Assembly: GCF_032085515.1 (NCBI RefSeq)
Contig: NZ_JASXSX010000001.1
Span: 124,001-188,000 of the forward strand
DNA: 64,000 nucleotides
From: Gleimia hominis
GTDB lineage: Bacteria > Actinomycetota > Actinomycetes > Actinomycetales > Actinomycetaceae
Reading direction: 5' to 3'
Shown: positions 54,746 through 63,873 of the stretch, one piece after another
Position numbering within the stretch: position 1 is the stretch's first letter
Layout of the letters: every line of letters begins with the position of its first letter
The notes under the pieces: model-generated
Told to the model about the DNA's origin: nothing
The model's database searches: none
Seen by the model: only the letters and a program-made list of their open reading frames with translations
Program-made: the position numbers and the translations under genes

Positions 54746-54787
54746 CAAGCTAGCGGCCGAGACCCGGGCTGACTGGCCCAAGTTGAC

Positions 54788-54932
54788 GGGGTTCGTGGCT
54801 ACGTGCTGACCGGGCCCGGGCCTCCGGGGCAAACGAAAGATACCGCCTCGAGCTGGCAGGGGTCGTGGCTACATGCACGACCGGGCCGGGACCTCCGAGG
54901 CGAAACGAAAGATACCGCCTCGGGCTTGCTGG
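54788..54932. repeat. Two diverged copies of a ~72-nt direct repeat
   Basis: Copy 1 (54788-54860) and copy 2 (54859-54932) share TCGTGGCTAC, GACCGGGCC, CCTCCG and AACGAAAGATACCGCCTCG. Copy 2 contains CCGAGGCG/CGCCTCGG arms (54895-54902, 54916-54923). The repeat fills the gap between two convergent genes. Confidence 0.85.
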
Positions 54933-54946
54933 AATCGAAACGACAG

Positions 54947-56152
54947 TTACTGTCCCCAGGGGAAGGCGTTTTCTGCGATTTCACCATCGCTGCCGCTGGC
55001 CCACCCTTGGCGTGAAACCGCGAATGACTTCCCAGTTTTCGTATTCCAACAGCTCATGCCTTTAAACCGGGACACGCACGCGTAGTTACCGAACGTGGCG
55101 GCCTTGTCGTAATCCAAAAGTTTAATGTCGTCTGCCAGCCCCAGGTCACCGCACATGGACCGGCTTCCATCTTTAGTGCCTTCCACTGCGAACCCGCCGG
55201 TACCACCACAGATTTGCCCACCGCCAATCGGATCCTCAACAGATTCGTAAACTTGGCACGCCATTTTGTCTTGATCGGCAAGAATCGTGCACCGGATATT
55301 CTTCGACGGCGTGTAAAAAGCAGCAGCCCGCACCGCTCCCGCTGGAGCCGGATACCCCGGTTCTTTACTCGAAGGGCTTTCCGACGGCTCTGGCGTTTCT
55401 TCCTCTTCAGTGGCCTGCGGAGTTTCGGGTTCCGAAGTGGGTTCTGCCGACGCGGACACCGACGCTGCCGGCTGTGATTTGTCTATTTTGCCCCACGTTA
55501 AATATCCCATCACGGTCGCTACGAACAACCCCAGCATCACCGCTGCAACCACCGAGAGGACCGCGATAACCACCGCTATCCGGGTATTCGACGAACCGCT
55601 CTGCGGGGCCTCCTGGTACTGCTGCTCCTGCCCCGCTGCGGCCGCCGCGTACTGGTTGCTTTGCGGATACTGGCCCATCTGGGTCTGCTGGTACTGCTGC
55701 GCATCCGCGTACTCCCGCTGCGTTCCCTGCGGGTAATATGCCGGCGGGTACGCTTCCGTTTGCCCGCCCTCACGATCATCCACGGGCGGTAAAAACGTGG
55801 TCTGTTCCACGTCCTGGTCGCGTTCCTCCACTTCAGCTTCCTGAGGTTCTTCACCCCACTGAGGTTCTTCGCCCCGCTGAGGTTCTTTAGTCCACTGAGG
55901 TTCAGCAGACTGCGACGCGGAATCAGCTTGTGCGGGTTGATCGGCTTCTTCAGTGCCAGCACGCTTGCCTAGCGCAGCGTCAATCTGTGGATCATTCAGC
56001 TCTCCGAGCCACTCAATCAACGCGGGATACTCATGCGCCGTCGGGTTACCCGCCACCTGGGGACGCAACTTTGGATGCGCAATTGCAATATCGTAAAGCT
56101 CGTCGAGCGGCGTGTTCGGATCAGCGGCCTTCTTCGCAAGCTTGGGATCCAC
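54947..56152 (-). CDS. Membrane protein: N-terminal LRV-like repeat, C-terminal DUF6636-like domain
   Basis: 401 residues. Residues 1-62 fit the variant leucine-rich repeat motif (PNTPLDELYDIAIAHPKLRP, then AGNPTAHEYPALIEWL). A low-complexity Gln/Glu/Tyr region follows (about 65-185), one membrane helix (about 193-218), an external Ser/Glu/Pro linker, and a six-Cys domain (about 285-395) with FYTPSKNIRCTI and a SCWNTKTGKSFAVSRQGW end as in DUF6636. Function unknown; the layout suggests a cytoplasmic interaction domain linked to an external sensor or binding domain. Confidence 0.78.
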   Translation of the reverse strand: MDPKLAKKAADPNTPLDELYDIAIAHPKLRPQVAGNPTAHEYPALIEWLGELNDPQIDAALGKRAGTEEADQPAQADSASQSAEPQWTKEPQRGEEPQWGEEPQEAEVEERDQDVEQTTFLPPVDDREGGQTEAYPPAYYPQGTQREYADAQQYQQTQMGQYPQSNQYAAAAAGQEQQYQEAPQSGSSNTRIAVVIAVLSVVAAVMLGLFVATVMGYLTWGKIDKSQPAASVSASAEPTSEPETPQATEEEETPEPSESPSSKEPGYPAPAGAVRAAAFYTPSKNIRCTILADQDKMACQVYESVEDPIGGGQICGGTGGFAVEGTKDGSRSMCGDLGLADDIKLLDYDKAATFGNYACVSRFKGMSCWNTKTGKSFAVSRQGWASGSDGEIAENAFPWGQ

Positions 56153-56305
56153 AGTATTCTCCTTCGAGTTCGCATGCTACCGATGCCAGGCTATCGCCTC
56201 AACACATTAAACTATAAGGGAACAGGCGTTATTCGCCACCCACATTCTTATAAAATAGTAAAAAGAATAAGAAGTTAAGATGTCGACAAAATAAGGGAGG
56301 ACTCC

Positions 56306-57379
56306 ATGATTCCACTAACAGAAAGTGCCGATCTCTACAAAGCTTCTGACGATAGGTACGATAAAATGCCCTACCGCCGCCTCGGCACAACCGGGCTGAA
56401 ACTCCCCGCCATTTCACTTGGGTTCTGGCATAACTTCGGTGACGACAAACCCCTCCAAACTCAACGCGACATCGTCCACTACGCATTCGACCACGGCGTC
56501 ACCCACTTCGACCTGGCGAACAACTACGGGCCCCCACGCGGCTCTGCAGAAAAGAACTTCGGCCGCATTTTCCACGAAGACCTCGCGCACTACCGCGACG
56601 AAATCGTGATCTCCACAAAAGCCGGGTGGGACATGCAACCCGGACCCTACGGATTCGGGGGCTCACGCAAATACCTACTCGAAAGCCTGAACCAGTCCCT
56701 CGACCGCATGGGCCTAGACTACGTGGACATCTTCTACTCCCACCGCCCCGACGCGGACACGGACCTGGAGGAAACCATGCTTGCCCTCCATACCGCGGTG
56801 ACGAGTGGGAAAGCCATGTACGTTGGGATCTCCTCTTACTCCGCGGCGGACACGAAACGAGCCCAAGCGATCATGCGTGACCTGGGCACGCCCCTGGTGA
56901 TCCACCAGCCGTCCTACTCCATGCTGAACCGGTGGATTGAAACCGATGAGCTACTAGAAACCCTCGCGCAAGAAAACATGGGTGCCATCACGTTCTCCCC
57001 ACTTGCGCAAGGCATGCTCACCGACCGGTACCTAGATGGTATTCCTGAGGATTCCCGCGCAGCAGCAGGGAAATCACTCGACCCCGACTGGCTGTCGGAC
57101 GCGAACTTGAAACACATTCGCGCGCTCAACGACATCGCGAAAGAACGCGGTCAGTCACTCGCCCAAATGGCGCTCGCCTGGGTGCTGCGTGAACGCGGCG
57201 GTGTTCACGTCGACTCCGCACTCGTGGGAGCCTCTTCTGTGAAACAGTTAGCTAACTCCCTGGGCGCGCTCGAGAACCTCGAGTTCTCAGACGAAGAAAT
57301 CAAACAGATTGATCAGCATGCCACGGACTCTGGGATCAACATCTGGAAGAGCGCAACCGAGTCCACCCAGGAGCGGTAA
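56306..57379 (+). CDS. YghZ-like aldo/keto reductase (glyceraldehyde 3-phosphate reductase type)
   Basis: 357 residues. Catalytic tetrad: Asp and Tyr in FDLANNYGPP, Lys in STKAGWDM, His in YSHRPD. PYGFGGSRKYLLESLNQSLD is characteristic of the YghZ/GprA branch, which detoxifies L-glyceraldehyde 3-phosphate or methylglyoxal in Escherichia coli. GGGAGGA precedes the start. The end of the gene is duplicated (see repeat 57354-57413). Confidence 0.92.
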   Translation: MIPLTESADLYKASDDRYDKMPYRRLGTTGLKLPAISLGFWHNFGDDKPLQTQRDIVHYAFDHGVTHFDLANNYGPPRGSAEKNFGRIFHEDLAHYRDEIVISTKAGWDMQPGPYGFGGSRKYLLESLNQSLDRMGLDYVDIFYSHRPDADTDLEETMLALHTAVTSGKAMYVGISSYSAADTKRAQAIMRDLGTPLVIHQPSYSMLNRWIETDELLETLAQENMGAITFSPLAQGMLTDRYLDGIPEDSRAAAGKSLDPDWLSDANLKHIRALNDIAKERGQSLAQMALAWVLRERGGVHVDSALVGASSVKQLANSLGALENLEFSDEEIKQIDQHATDSGINIWKSATESTQER

Positions 57380-57413
57380 AACTCAACCGAGTCCACACAG
57401 GAACGGTAAAACT
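57354..57413. repeat. 30-bp tandem duplication across the stop of the YghZ-like gene
   Basis: Two 30-bp units (57354-57383, 57384-57413) with two mismatches, both containing CCGAGTCCAC and CGGTAAAACT. The first contains the stop codon TAA, so the second is non-coding. Confidence 0.93.
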
Positions 57414-57459
57414 CGGCTCGCCCCACCGGGGCGCCGCGCCCTCGTGTCAGTGCGTTGTT

Positions 57460-58407
57460 CTACCGGCTGGAGCGCTGGGATTTAGCGTTGGTGCGCCGCG
57501 GTTTACTACCCGTATTCCGCGGCGCATTTACGCGTCCGCTTTGCAAATAAGTGATGAACGCAGGCAGAAAAACCACGCTGCTTAGGGCGAAGGCAATCAG
57601 TTCCACACTCAGCGCAACTGCGGGCCAATGATGGGCCTTCACCGCCTCTTCCACCCATTGGCCGCCCTCAACCGCGTTCACTACTGGCCAGTACAAACTG
57701 TTCGCCAACGTCAATAGGCCCAGCAGCACAATCATTAATGCCCCCGAAGCGGTGAGCATCGCCGTTCCCGTAGGGTCGCGTTGCAGCGTCGCTTCTTCTT
57801 GAGGTACCAGCACCAGCGCCCACAAGGCCACCACAATTACTGCGCCAACAATATCTGCGGGCCGATGCCACCCCACCCCCATGATCGCGATTGCAACCAG
57901 GGCGTTCACCAGGGCGGCGATTAAAGCAACTAGAGACCTAATCCGCTGCTTGCACGCGATTACGAGGGCAAGTGATAAAGACAGTGAAACAGTCATGTGG
58001 CCTGAGGGAAATGAGTTCGGTAAATCCACCCCAATATGTAAGAACGGGCGGGCGATAACCCACGTTTTCAGAACCTGGGTGGTGACGTTCGCGCCCACCA
58101 CCAGCACCCCCAGGCGCAGTGCAAGCGCAGGGCGGCGCACCACTACTGCCACGAGCATCACCAGAACGGTGCCAACCCCAATTGTGATAGGTGACACGGA
58201 CCGTTGCATAATGGCCGACACCCATTGAAACCGCGCGCCCGTTGCCGCAACCGTATCTAGCGCCACCTGATCCAGGGTCTGCCCCAACTGGCTGCGCACC
58301 GCGAACATCGTTAAAGCCACAAGTAGGACTAGCATCAGCACAAACGACGCCACGCGTAGGTTCCGCCGGCCTTGCGCCCTAGAGCGCATTATTTGTGCCA
58401 TTGTCAT
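57460..58407 (-). CDS. PAP2-family membrane phosphatase
   Basis: 315 residues, ATG 58407 with AGGAGG 9 nt upstream. About six to eight membrane segments. The three PAP2 motifs are present: KTWVIARPF, FPSGHMTVS, and GVGWHRPADIVGA. It likely dephosphorylates a lipid pyrophosphate or phosphatidic acid such as undecaprenyl-PP. The C-terminal tail is Arg/Lys-rich. Confidence 0.88.
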   Translation of the reverse strand: MTMAQIMRSRAQGRRNLRVASFVLMLVLLVALTMFAVRSQLGQTLDQVALDTVAATGARFQWVSAIMQRSVSPITIGVGTVLVMLVAVVVRRPALALRLGVLVVGANVTTQVLKTWVIARPFLHIGVDLPNSFPSGHMTVSLSLSLALVIACKQRIRSLVALIAALVNALVAIAIMGVGWHRPADIVGAVIVVALWALVLVPQEEATLQRDPTGTAMLTASGALMIVLLGLLTLANSLYWPVVNAVEGGQWVEEAVKAHHWPAVALSVELIAFALSSVVFLPAFITYLQSGRVNAPRNTGSKPRRTNAKSQRSSR

Positions 58408-58555
58408 TAACCAGATCCTCCTAAAACCCCTTCAACGCGCATAACGCAAGCAACTATTCTAGCCTGAAGAAGGGAGGAAGCCTCCCCTTAGTTGTAACGC
58501 TAAACTAGTAACGACATTATTCGAACGACCGAAATTCTCTTGGAAAGGAGTGACG

Positions 58556-59872
58556 ATGGTAAATAAACCCCATCTGAACCTCCACCAACTCCAAGAGTTT
58601 CTAAACAGCAGTGTAATCGACCTGCCTTTCAAACCCCACGAAGACGGGTTCGTGTTCGAAACCTCCGACGCAGTAATCACCATCCGTATCGCCGCCCCTT
58701 CCGTACTACAGATCCGCGGGCGCTGGCGTGGGATAGCGCAAGATTTTACTAGTTTTGAGGCACTCGCCCAACAGGTGCGTAATTGCAACCGCATGCACCC
58801 GATCCCAAAAGCGTACTTGGAGCACGTGGACCACTACCAGTACCAGTTATGCGCAGAAGCGAACTCACTGATTACCGATGGCTCCACCGGCACGCACATT
58901 ATTCACACGCTCGAGCGCAACATGCCGCTCATGGTCGCCTTCTTCGCCAATGTGAGCCGCGAACTGGGGAACAAGCTCGAAGACCCCACCGCCAATGCCG
59001 GAACGGGAACCCACGCACCGACGGTAACTACTTTTGGGACAGACACCCCCTCAGGAAAATGGAACGAAACCCACCCGAGTGGAGGGGAAGTCAACCAGGT
59101 TCTGGGACAAACTGGCCCGCTCCAAAGAGGAACCGTTGGAACGGAGCCGGGCGGGGCGGAAACGATCGGAACGGAACCGGACGCCAGCGTGATGAACGCG
59201 GGAATAGGTGAAGTTTCCATGGGCGCGCGCATCTACCCGGTGCCGAACTTGCGGGTAGAACAATCCAACCCCCGTACGCGGGATCGGGTAGAACAATCCA
59301 ACCCCCGCACGCGGGATCGGGTCGAACAACGGAACTCACACGCACAGGGGCGGACCAACCCGCAGGTAGTCACGGAACAAACTCGCACGCCCGTAACCCT
59401 CGCGCGCATAAGCCACGCCGCCGAAGACCTCGGAGGCCTATTTACCCTAATCGGACCCAACATCGGATGCGTCGAGTTGAACGGTTCCTCATTCGCAATC
59501 TCCCTGTGCCCCGCCACCAACTTCATGTCAATGCGCCTGGTGTGGCACACCCAACTCGCGCCCGCAGAAAAATACGAACCCGCGATCTTCACCAGCGCAG
59601 ACGCGTGGAACCGTAAAGAATTCTTCCCAACCGTCTACACGTGCCCCAACGAAAACGGTGTCAAAGTAGTGGCGAACTACGTGGCGGACGTGGGCGCAAA
59701 CATGACTAACTCGCAACTGCAAACCCACCTGGTGGTCGGCATGTCACAAACCTACGAAGCCATCGACTTCGTCCGCAACACGGTGTGGTGGGTGTTCAAA
59801 AAAGACCGAGCACAAAGCCACGGGTGGATGGGATCTTGCGAAATCGAAGGCCCGGAACATGGCTGCTGCTGA
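58556..59872 (+). CDS. YbjN-domain protein, two copies with a repeat linker
   Basis: 438 residues from ATG 58556 (AAAGGAG 5 nt upstream; GTG 58550 overlaps the ribosome site). Two YbjN-type alpha/beta domains: about 5-140 and about 280-430, resembling the type III secretion chaperone-like fold. Between them lies a low-complexity Gly/Thr/Pro/Glu linker with 11-residue repeats (RVEQSNPRTRD). Actinobacterial YbjN proteins are of unknown function. Its end overlaps the helicase start by 14 nt. Confidence 0.8.
   Translation: MVNKPHLNLHQLQEFLNSSVIDLPFKPHEDGFVFETSDAVITIRIAAPSVLQIRGRWRGIAQDFTSFEALAQQVRNCNRMHPIPKAYLEHVDHYQYQLCAEANSLITDGSTGTHIIHTLERNMPLMVAFFANVSRELGNKLEDPTANAGTGTHAPTVTTFGTDTPSGKWNETHPSGGEVNQVLGQTGPLQRGTVGTEPGGAETIGTEPDASVMNAGIGEVSMGARIYPVPNLRVEQSNPRTRDRVEQSNPRTRDRVEQRNSHAQGRTNPQVVTEQTRTPVTLARISHAAEDLGGLFTLIGPNIGCVELNGSSFAISLCPATNFMSMRLVWHTQLAPAEKYEPAIFTSADAWNRKEFFPTVYTCPNENGVKVVANYVADVGANMTNSQLQTHLVVGMSQTYEAIDFVRNTVWWVFKKDRAQSHGWMGSCEIEGPEHGCC
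59252..59332. repeat. 33-bp tandem repeat inside the YbjN-protein gene
   Basis: Units at 59252-59284 and 59285-59317 differ by one base and a partial third unit follows. They encode RVEQSNPRTRD; the length keeps the frame. Confidence 0.93.
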
Positions 59873-62315
59873 ACAGCGGCCCGGACGCGATGACATACTT
59901 CAGGTACTCACCCGCATCGCGGACGGTTCTGACCGTCTGATCACCGCGATTCACGTTCCTCAACGCGACGGGCAGGCGCAGCCGTGGCCCGCGTGGGTGC
60001 ACCCAAAGGTACGCAACCGGTACGAAACCCGCGGTATCGCGAAACCGTGGGCCCACCAAGTAAAGGGCATGGACGCCGTGTGGAACGGCCGCCACACCGT
60101 GGTCGCAACCGGCACGGGATCTGGTAAATCACTGGTTGCGTGGGCACCGATTCTGAGCGCGGTCGAACAGGGGGATTCCACGCGCCTATCCGCACTGCAC
60201 GCCCGCCCATCGGCCCTGTACTTAGCGCCTACGAAAGCGCTCGCGGCCGACCAGATGCATTCTTTGCACGCGCTTGCCGGTAACCAGCTGGCGGCCCGCA
60301 TTGGGCTTGCGGATGGGGATACGGCTGCGGAGGCGAAAGACTGGGCACGAGCCCAAGCGGACATCGTGTTAACAAACCCCGATTACCTGCACCACGTGCT
60401 ACTGCCCGGCCATGAACGGTGGACGCGTTTGCTCGCCCGGTTGCGTTACATTGTGGTGGACGAAATGCATTACTGGCGAGGTGTTCTGGGGTCGCATATC
60501 GCGATGGTTCTGCGCCGACTACTACGACTTGCCCGCCATTTAGGTGCGCAACCGGTGGTCGTTTTCCTGTCCGCCACCGTCGCGGAGCCAGCATATGCGG
60601 CGGCGCGTTTAATTGGGGTTTCTTCCGATCAGATTACCTGCGTGGATGAGGACACTTCCCCCGCTGGTTCGCACGATTTAGTTTTGTGGCAGGGCGCGCA
60701 GCAGATGCTGGATGAAGTTCCGATTGAAGAGTACCTGCGTGCCGTTGCCGCGGCGCAAGACGGCACGGGCGTTATGCGCGGTGAGTTCCAACGCCGTTCC
60801 GCCACATCTGAAGCCGCTGTTCTGGTGAGTGCCCTGGTGGAGCGGGGTGTACGCCTGCTGGCTTTTGTACGTTCGCGCGGGGCGGCGGAAACGTTGGCGG
60901 CACAGGCGGGAGAGCAGTTAGCGGCCCGCGGGTGTGGGTTCCAGGTGGCGGCTTACCGGGGTGGTTTTTTGCCTGAGGAACGCAGGGAACTCGAACAGTC
61001 TTTACGCACCGGTTCCCTGCGGGCCTTGGCGACGACGAATGCGCTTGAGTTAGGGATTGATATCTCTGGGTTGGATGCGACCATCACCGCTGGCTGGCCT
61101 GGGACCCGCGCGTCCATGTGGCAGCAGGTGGGGCGTGCGGGCCGCTCCGGTGACGCGGGGGTTTCCGTGTTGATTGCGTCCGATAATCCCCTGGATTCTT
61201 TTTTGGTTCACCACCCGCAGATGCTGTTGGAGCAGGTGGAGGCGTCTACGTTTGATCCCGCTAACCCGTTTGTGCTTGGCCCGCATTTGTGTGCGGCTGC
61301 GGCCGAGTTGGCGTTAACACCGGCTGATGCGCAGCTGTTTGGTCTGCCGGACGTGTCGTATTTTGAGGAGTTAGCGGCTCATGGGTATTTGCGGCGCCGT
61401 CCGGCGGGTTGGTTTTGGAATGTTGCGTTGCCGATGCGGCCGTCGGATTTGACGGACATCCGCGGGTCTGCTGGGGAGGTGCAGGTTGTGGATGAGTCCA
61501 CGGGGTCGGTAATTGGCACTGTGAATGCAGATCAGGCGCATTCGCAGGTGCATCCGGGGGCGATTTATGTGCATCAGGGGCGGACGTATCAGGTTAGTGA
61601 GCTCACCCGAGTGCCGGCCACCCCGGGGGCGTCTGGTTCGTCTGCGGGTACTGGTGGGGGCCGGGTAGCGTTGGTGAATGCGGTGACTACCCGGTTGCGG
61701 ACGCGTCCGACTGTGCATCAGAGCGTGGAGATTTTGAGTGAGACAGACAGTTGGGTGAGTGCGGACGGGTCGGTTCGTTGGTGTGTTGGTGATGTTGAGG
61801 TTACGAGCCAGGTAACTGATTTTGACACGCTGCGCCTGCCGGGGTTGCAGTTTGTGACTAATACTGCGTTGGCACTACCTTCGGATACGCTGCGGACAGT
61901 GGCGGTTTGGTGGGAGATTGATTCTGAGGCTGTGCGCGCGGCGGGGGTTGCGGACCGGGATTTACCTGGGGCGCTGCATGCTGCTGAGCATGCGTCGATC
62001 GGGATTTTGCCGTTGTTAGCTACGTGTGACCGGTGGGATTTAGGGGGTTTGTCAACTGCGGAGCATGAGCAGACGCATGCGCCCACTGTTTTTGTTCACG
62101 ATGGTTACCCGGGTGGCGCTGGGTTCGCTAACCACGGTTGGTTGCATGCCCGCCAGTGGGTTGAAGCGACGCTGGATGTGGTCGCCACGTGTGAATGTGA
62201 GGCCGGTTGTCCGCGCTGCATCCAATCCCCTAAGTGCGGTAACGGTAATGAGCCACTATCTAAACCGGGGGCGTTAGCTCTGTTGCGTTTCTTAGTGCAG
62301 CACTGCCCCGAGTGA
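59859..62315 (+). CDS. MrfA-like superfamily 2 DNA helicase with DUF1998 domain
   Basis: 818 residues. Q-region AKPWAHQVKGMD, Walker A ATGTGSGKS, Walker B VVDEMHYW, motif III FLSATV, motif VI WQQVGRAGRSG. The C-terminal four-Cys cluster (CECEAGCPRC with IQSPKCGNGN) is the DUF1998 zinc site of MrfA/Hrq1-type helicases that act on crosslinked or bulky damage. In Mycobacterium the equivalent (Rv3649) also lies near the tad-like genes, which supports this identity. Confidence 0.92.
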   Translation: MAAAEQRPGRDDILQVLTRIADGSDRLITAIHVPQRDGQAQPWPAWVHPKVRNRYETRGIAKPWAHQVKGMDAVWNGRHTVVATGTGSGKSLVAWAPILSAVEQGDSTRLSALHARPSALYLAPTKALAADQMHSLHALAGNQLAARIGLADGDTAAEAKDWARAQADIVLTNPDYLHHVLLPGHERWTRLLARLRYIVVDEMHYWRGVLGSHIAMVLRRLLRLARHLGAQPVVVFLSATVAEPAYAAARLIGVSSDQITCVDEDTSPAGSHDLVLWQGAQQMLDEVPIEEYLRAVAAAQDGTGVMRGEFQRRSATSEAAVLVSALVERGVRLLAFVRSRGAAETLAAQAGEQLAARGCGFQVAAYRGGFLPEERRELEQSLRTGSLRALATTNALELGIDISGLDATITAGWPGTRASMWQQVGRAGRSGDAGVSVLIASDNPLDSFLVHHPQMLLEQVEASTFDPANPFVLGPHLCAAAAELALTPADAQLFGLPDVSYFEELAAHGYLRRRPAGWFWNVALPMRPSDLTDIRGSAGEVQVVDESTGSVIGTVNADQAHSQVHPGAIYVHQGRTYQVSELTRVPATPGASGSSAGTGGGRVALVNAVTTRLRTRPTVHQSVEILSETDSWVSADGSVRWCVGDVEVTSQVTDFDTLRLPGLQFVTNTALALPSDTLRTVAVWWEIDSEAVRAAGVADRDLPGALHAAEHASIGILPLLATCDRWDLGGLSTAEHEQTHAPTVFVHDGYPGGAGFANHGWLHARQWVEATLDVVATCECEAGCPRCIQSPKCGNGNEPLSKPGALALLRFLVQHCPE

Positions 62316-62319
62316 ATGC

Positions 62320-62364
62320 GCGTGTTTTGTTTTTGTGCGAGTCGTTTTGCACACGCGGTTTTGT
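62320..62364 (+). terminator. Possible terminator after the helicase
   Basis: GCGTGT (62320-62325) pairs with ACACGC (62351-62356), with GTGC/GCAC inside, followed by GGTTTTG. Weak. The remaining gap to 62555 shows no gene. Confidence 0.35.
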
Positions 62365-62555
62365 GCCCCGTCGCGGTGCGACTGGTGCGCGGTGGGTTTT
62401 GCCGGGGAATTAGGTGAGGATTCCACCCCAGCTCTCCCTTCCAGGATGGAATCCCCATGGACGCAAATGTCTTATGGCACTGCGTCTGAAAAGAATTTAT
62501 CATCACTGGCTCCTCGCGGTGATTTAAAGGTGTGCACACACCGGGTGCCCCTACT

Positions 62556-63032
62556 CTACTGAAAGCCTGTTTGCGCTGGTAAACCGGCTTTTGCCCGCAC
62601 TGTTATGGGGACTGTTTGGCCGAGTACCTCAAAGGTCCGCGCCCCGGTTAACCACACGTCATTTCCGTCACTGACACATTTCGTAAGTGCGATTTGGTTT
62701 CGGCTGGCGATAGTTTGCCCACGCGCACACTCGTCACCGCGCCCACTGAGCATGGCGTCGGCCGCCGCGAGCGCCGCCATGTCTATTCCTGCGCGTGCTT
62801 TCGTTTTCACCGCGTACATCATGGCGGTCGCAACCACCAGCCCTCCTATTATGAGGACCACGAGGATTACCGCGAGCGCGTAGACCGTCCCCGACCCAGC
62901 TTCTTGCTCCTTAGTTTTGTCGCGCATGTCTCTGTTGCGCATGGTTCCGGGTGCCTCAGTTCTGCTGCACATGGTTCCGGGTGTCTCAGTTCTGTTGCGC
63001 ATGGTTCCGAGTACCTCAGTTCTGCTGCTCAC
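62556..63032 (-). CDS. Tad-like pilus-assembly protein, Rv3654c type
   Basis: 158 residues from GTG 63032, which overlaps the stop of the TadE-like gene. A repetitive polar N-terminus (10-residue units based on RTE-x-x-GTM-x-x-R) precedes one membrane helix (about 48-70) and a small external domain with a Cys pair. Position and shape match Rv3654c, the TadE-like/helicase-associated secretion protein of mycobacterial tad-like loci. The start is uncertain because the repeats could be upstream of an internal Met. Confidence 0.75.
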   Translation of the reverse strand: MSSRTEVLGTMRNRTETPGTMCSRTEAPGTMRNRDMRDKTKEQEAGSGTVYALAVILVVLIIGGLVVATAMMYAVKTKARAGIDMAALAAADAMLSGRGDECARGQTIASRNQIALTKCVSDGNDVWLTGARTFEVLGQTVPITVRAKAGLPAQTGFQ

Positions 63033-63044
63033 GGTTCCGGGTCC
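62927..63044. repeat. 30-bp tandem repeat across two tad-like genes
   Basis: Three clear units, 62937-62966, 62967-62996 and 62997-63026 (CATGGTTCCG, then CCTCAGTTCTG), plus partial units at both sides. It spans the 3' end of the TadE-like gene and the 5' end of the next. Confidence 0.88.
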
Positions 63045-63382
63045 TCTTTGGAGGAAACGACTTCGCAGCGCGCGGGCATGACTGCCGCGAACGCGTGAGA
63101 TGCGGTGACTGTCGCCACGTACGTATCTCCTTGTTGAGCGATTGTTACGGAAGTGGGGCGGGAGACGGATCCGCGTCCCATTTGCGCGGCAGCGCCAGTG
63201 GTTTGCCCGATCGAGGCTTCCCGCGCCGCGGTGCGCGCAACTTGACAGGCATCAGCTTTAGCTAATCCGACTGTGGCGGCGCCTAATACTAGTACTAATA
63301 CGGCGAGGACAGCGGGAATGGTGACTGCGGTTTCGGCACTCACCATCCCCTGCTCTCCCCTGTCTGAGTAGACGTTAGACAT
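63029..63382 (-). CDS. TadE-like pilus protein
   Basis: 117 residues from ATG 63382, which overlaps the pilin stop. MVSAETAVTIPAVLAVLVLV is the TadE-type N-terminal helix; the rest is external with a Cys near the end. It is the Rv3655c-like member of the locus. The last residues (SSKEDPEP) are encoded in the repeat unit. Confidence 0.82.
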   Translation of the reverse strand: MSNVYSDRGEQGMVSAETAVTIPAVLAVLVLVLGAATVGLAKADACQVARTAAREASIGQTTGAAAQMGRGSVSRPTSVTIAQQGDTYVATVTASHAFAAVMPARCEVVSSKEDPEP

Positions 63383-63590
63383 TAAGTGCCTTCGAAATGA
63401 TGCCCTCGAGCAGACCCTGCACGCTCCCGGATTTAACGACCGCCAGCAGGAGCCCCGCGAAGGCGACCGCCGCAATAATCCCCACGGCGTATTCCGCGGT
63501 TACCATCCCCGCTTCGTCATCATCCAAGTGATGCGCAATCGGCACTAATGCAGCATCTTTCTGCTCGGTTGTTTGCTTGTTAATACGCAT
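63375..63590 (-). CDS. Flp-type pilin (DUF4244, Rv3656c-like)
   Basis: 71 residues. The motif AGMVTAEYAVGIIAAVAFAG marks the prepilin peptidase site and hydrophobic helix (Gly-Met before Glu at +5 as usual); the rest is short as in Flp pilins. The first ~27 residues are the leader. It is the main pilin candidate of the tad-like cluster. Confidence 0.88.
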   Translation of the reverse strand: MRINKQTTEQKDAALVPIAHHLDDDEAGMVTAEYAVGIIAAVAFAGLLLAVVKSGSVQGLLEGIISKALNV

Positions 63591-63873
63591 AGTTTTACCT
63601 TTCTGTTTTGTGTGTTCTTGCGTGTGTGCCTGGTAATCCCGATATGTTCACCAGTTTCGTGTGCTTATCGAGATGGTTTTATTGTTTCGAGTTTCCAAAC
63701 AGTCGGTCCGCGCGGTTTTCTCCGACGTGCACTCTTGAGGTGGTGTATAACTCTTGTCCACAGGCAGTTTGTAAGCGTGCCTCAAACTGATTGCAGCGGT
63801 TTTTGCCAAAACTATAGGACAGCTATGGGACGCTCTTACGCCTACTGCGACAAAATGGGTGCAAAGGCGGTGC

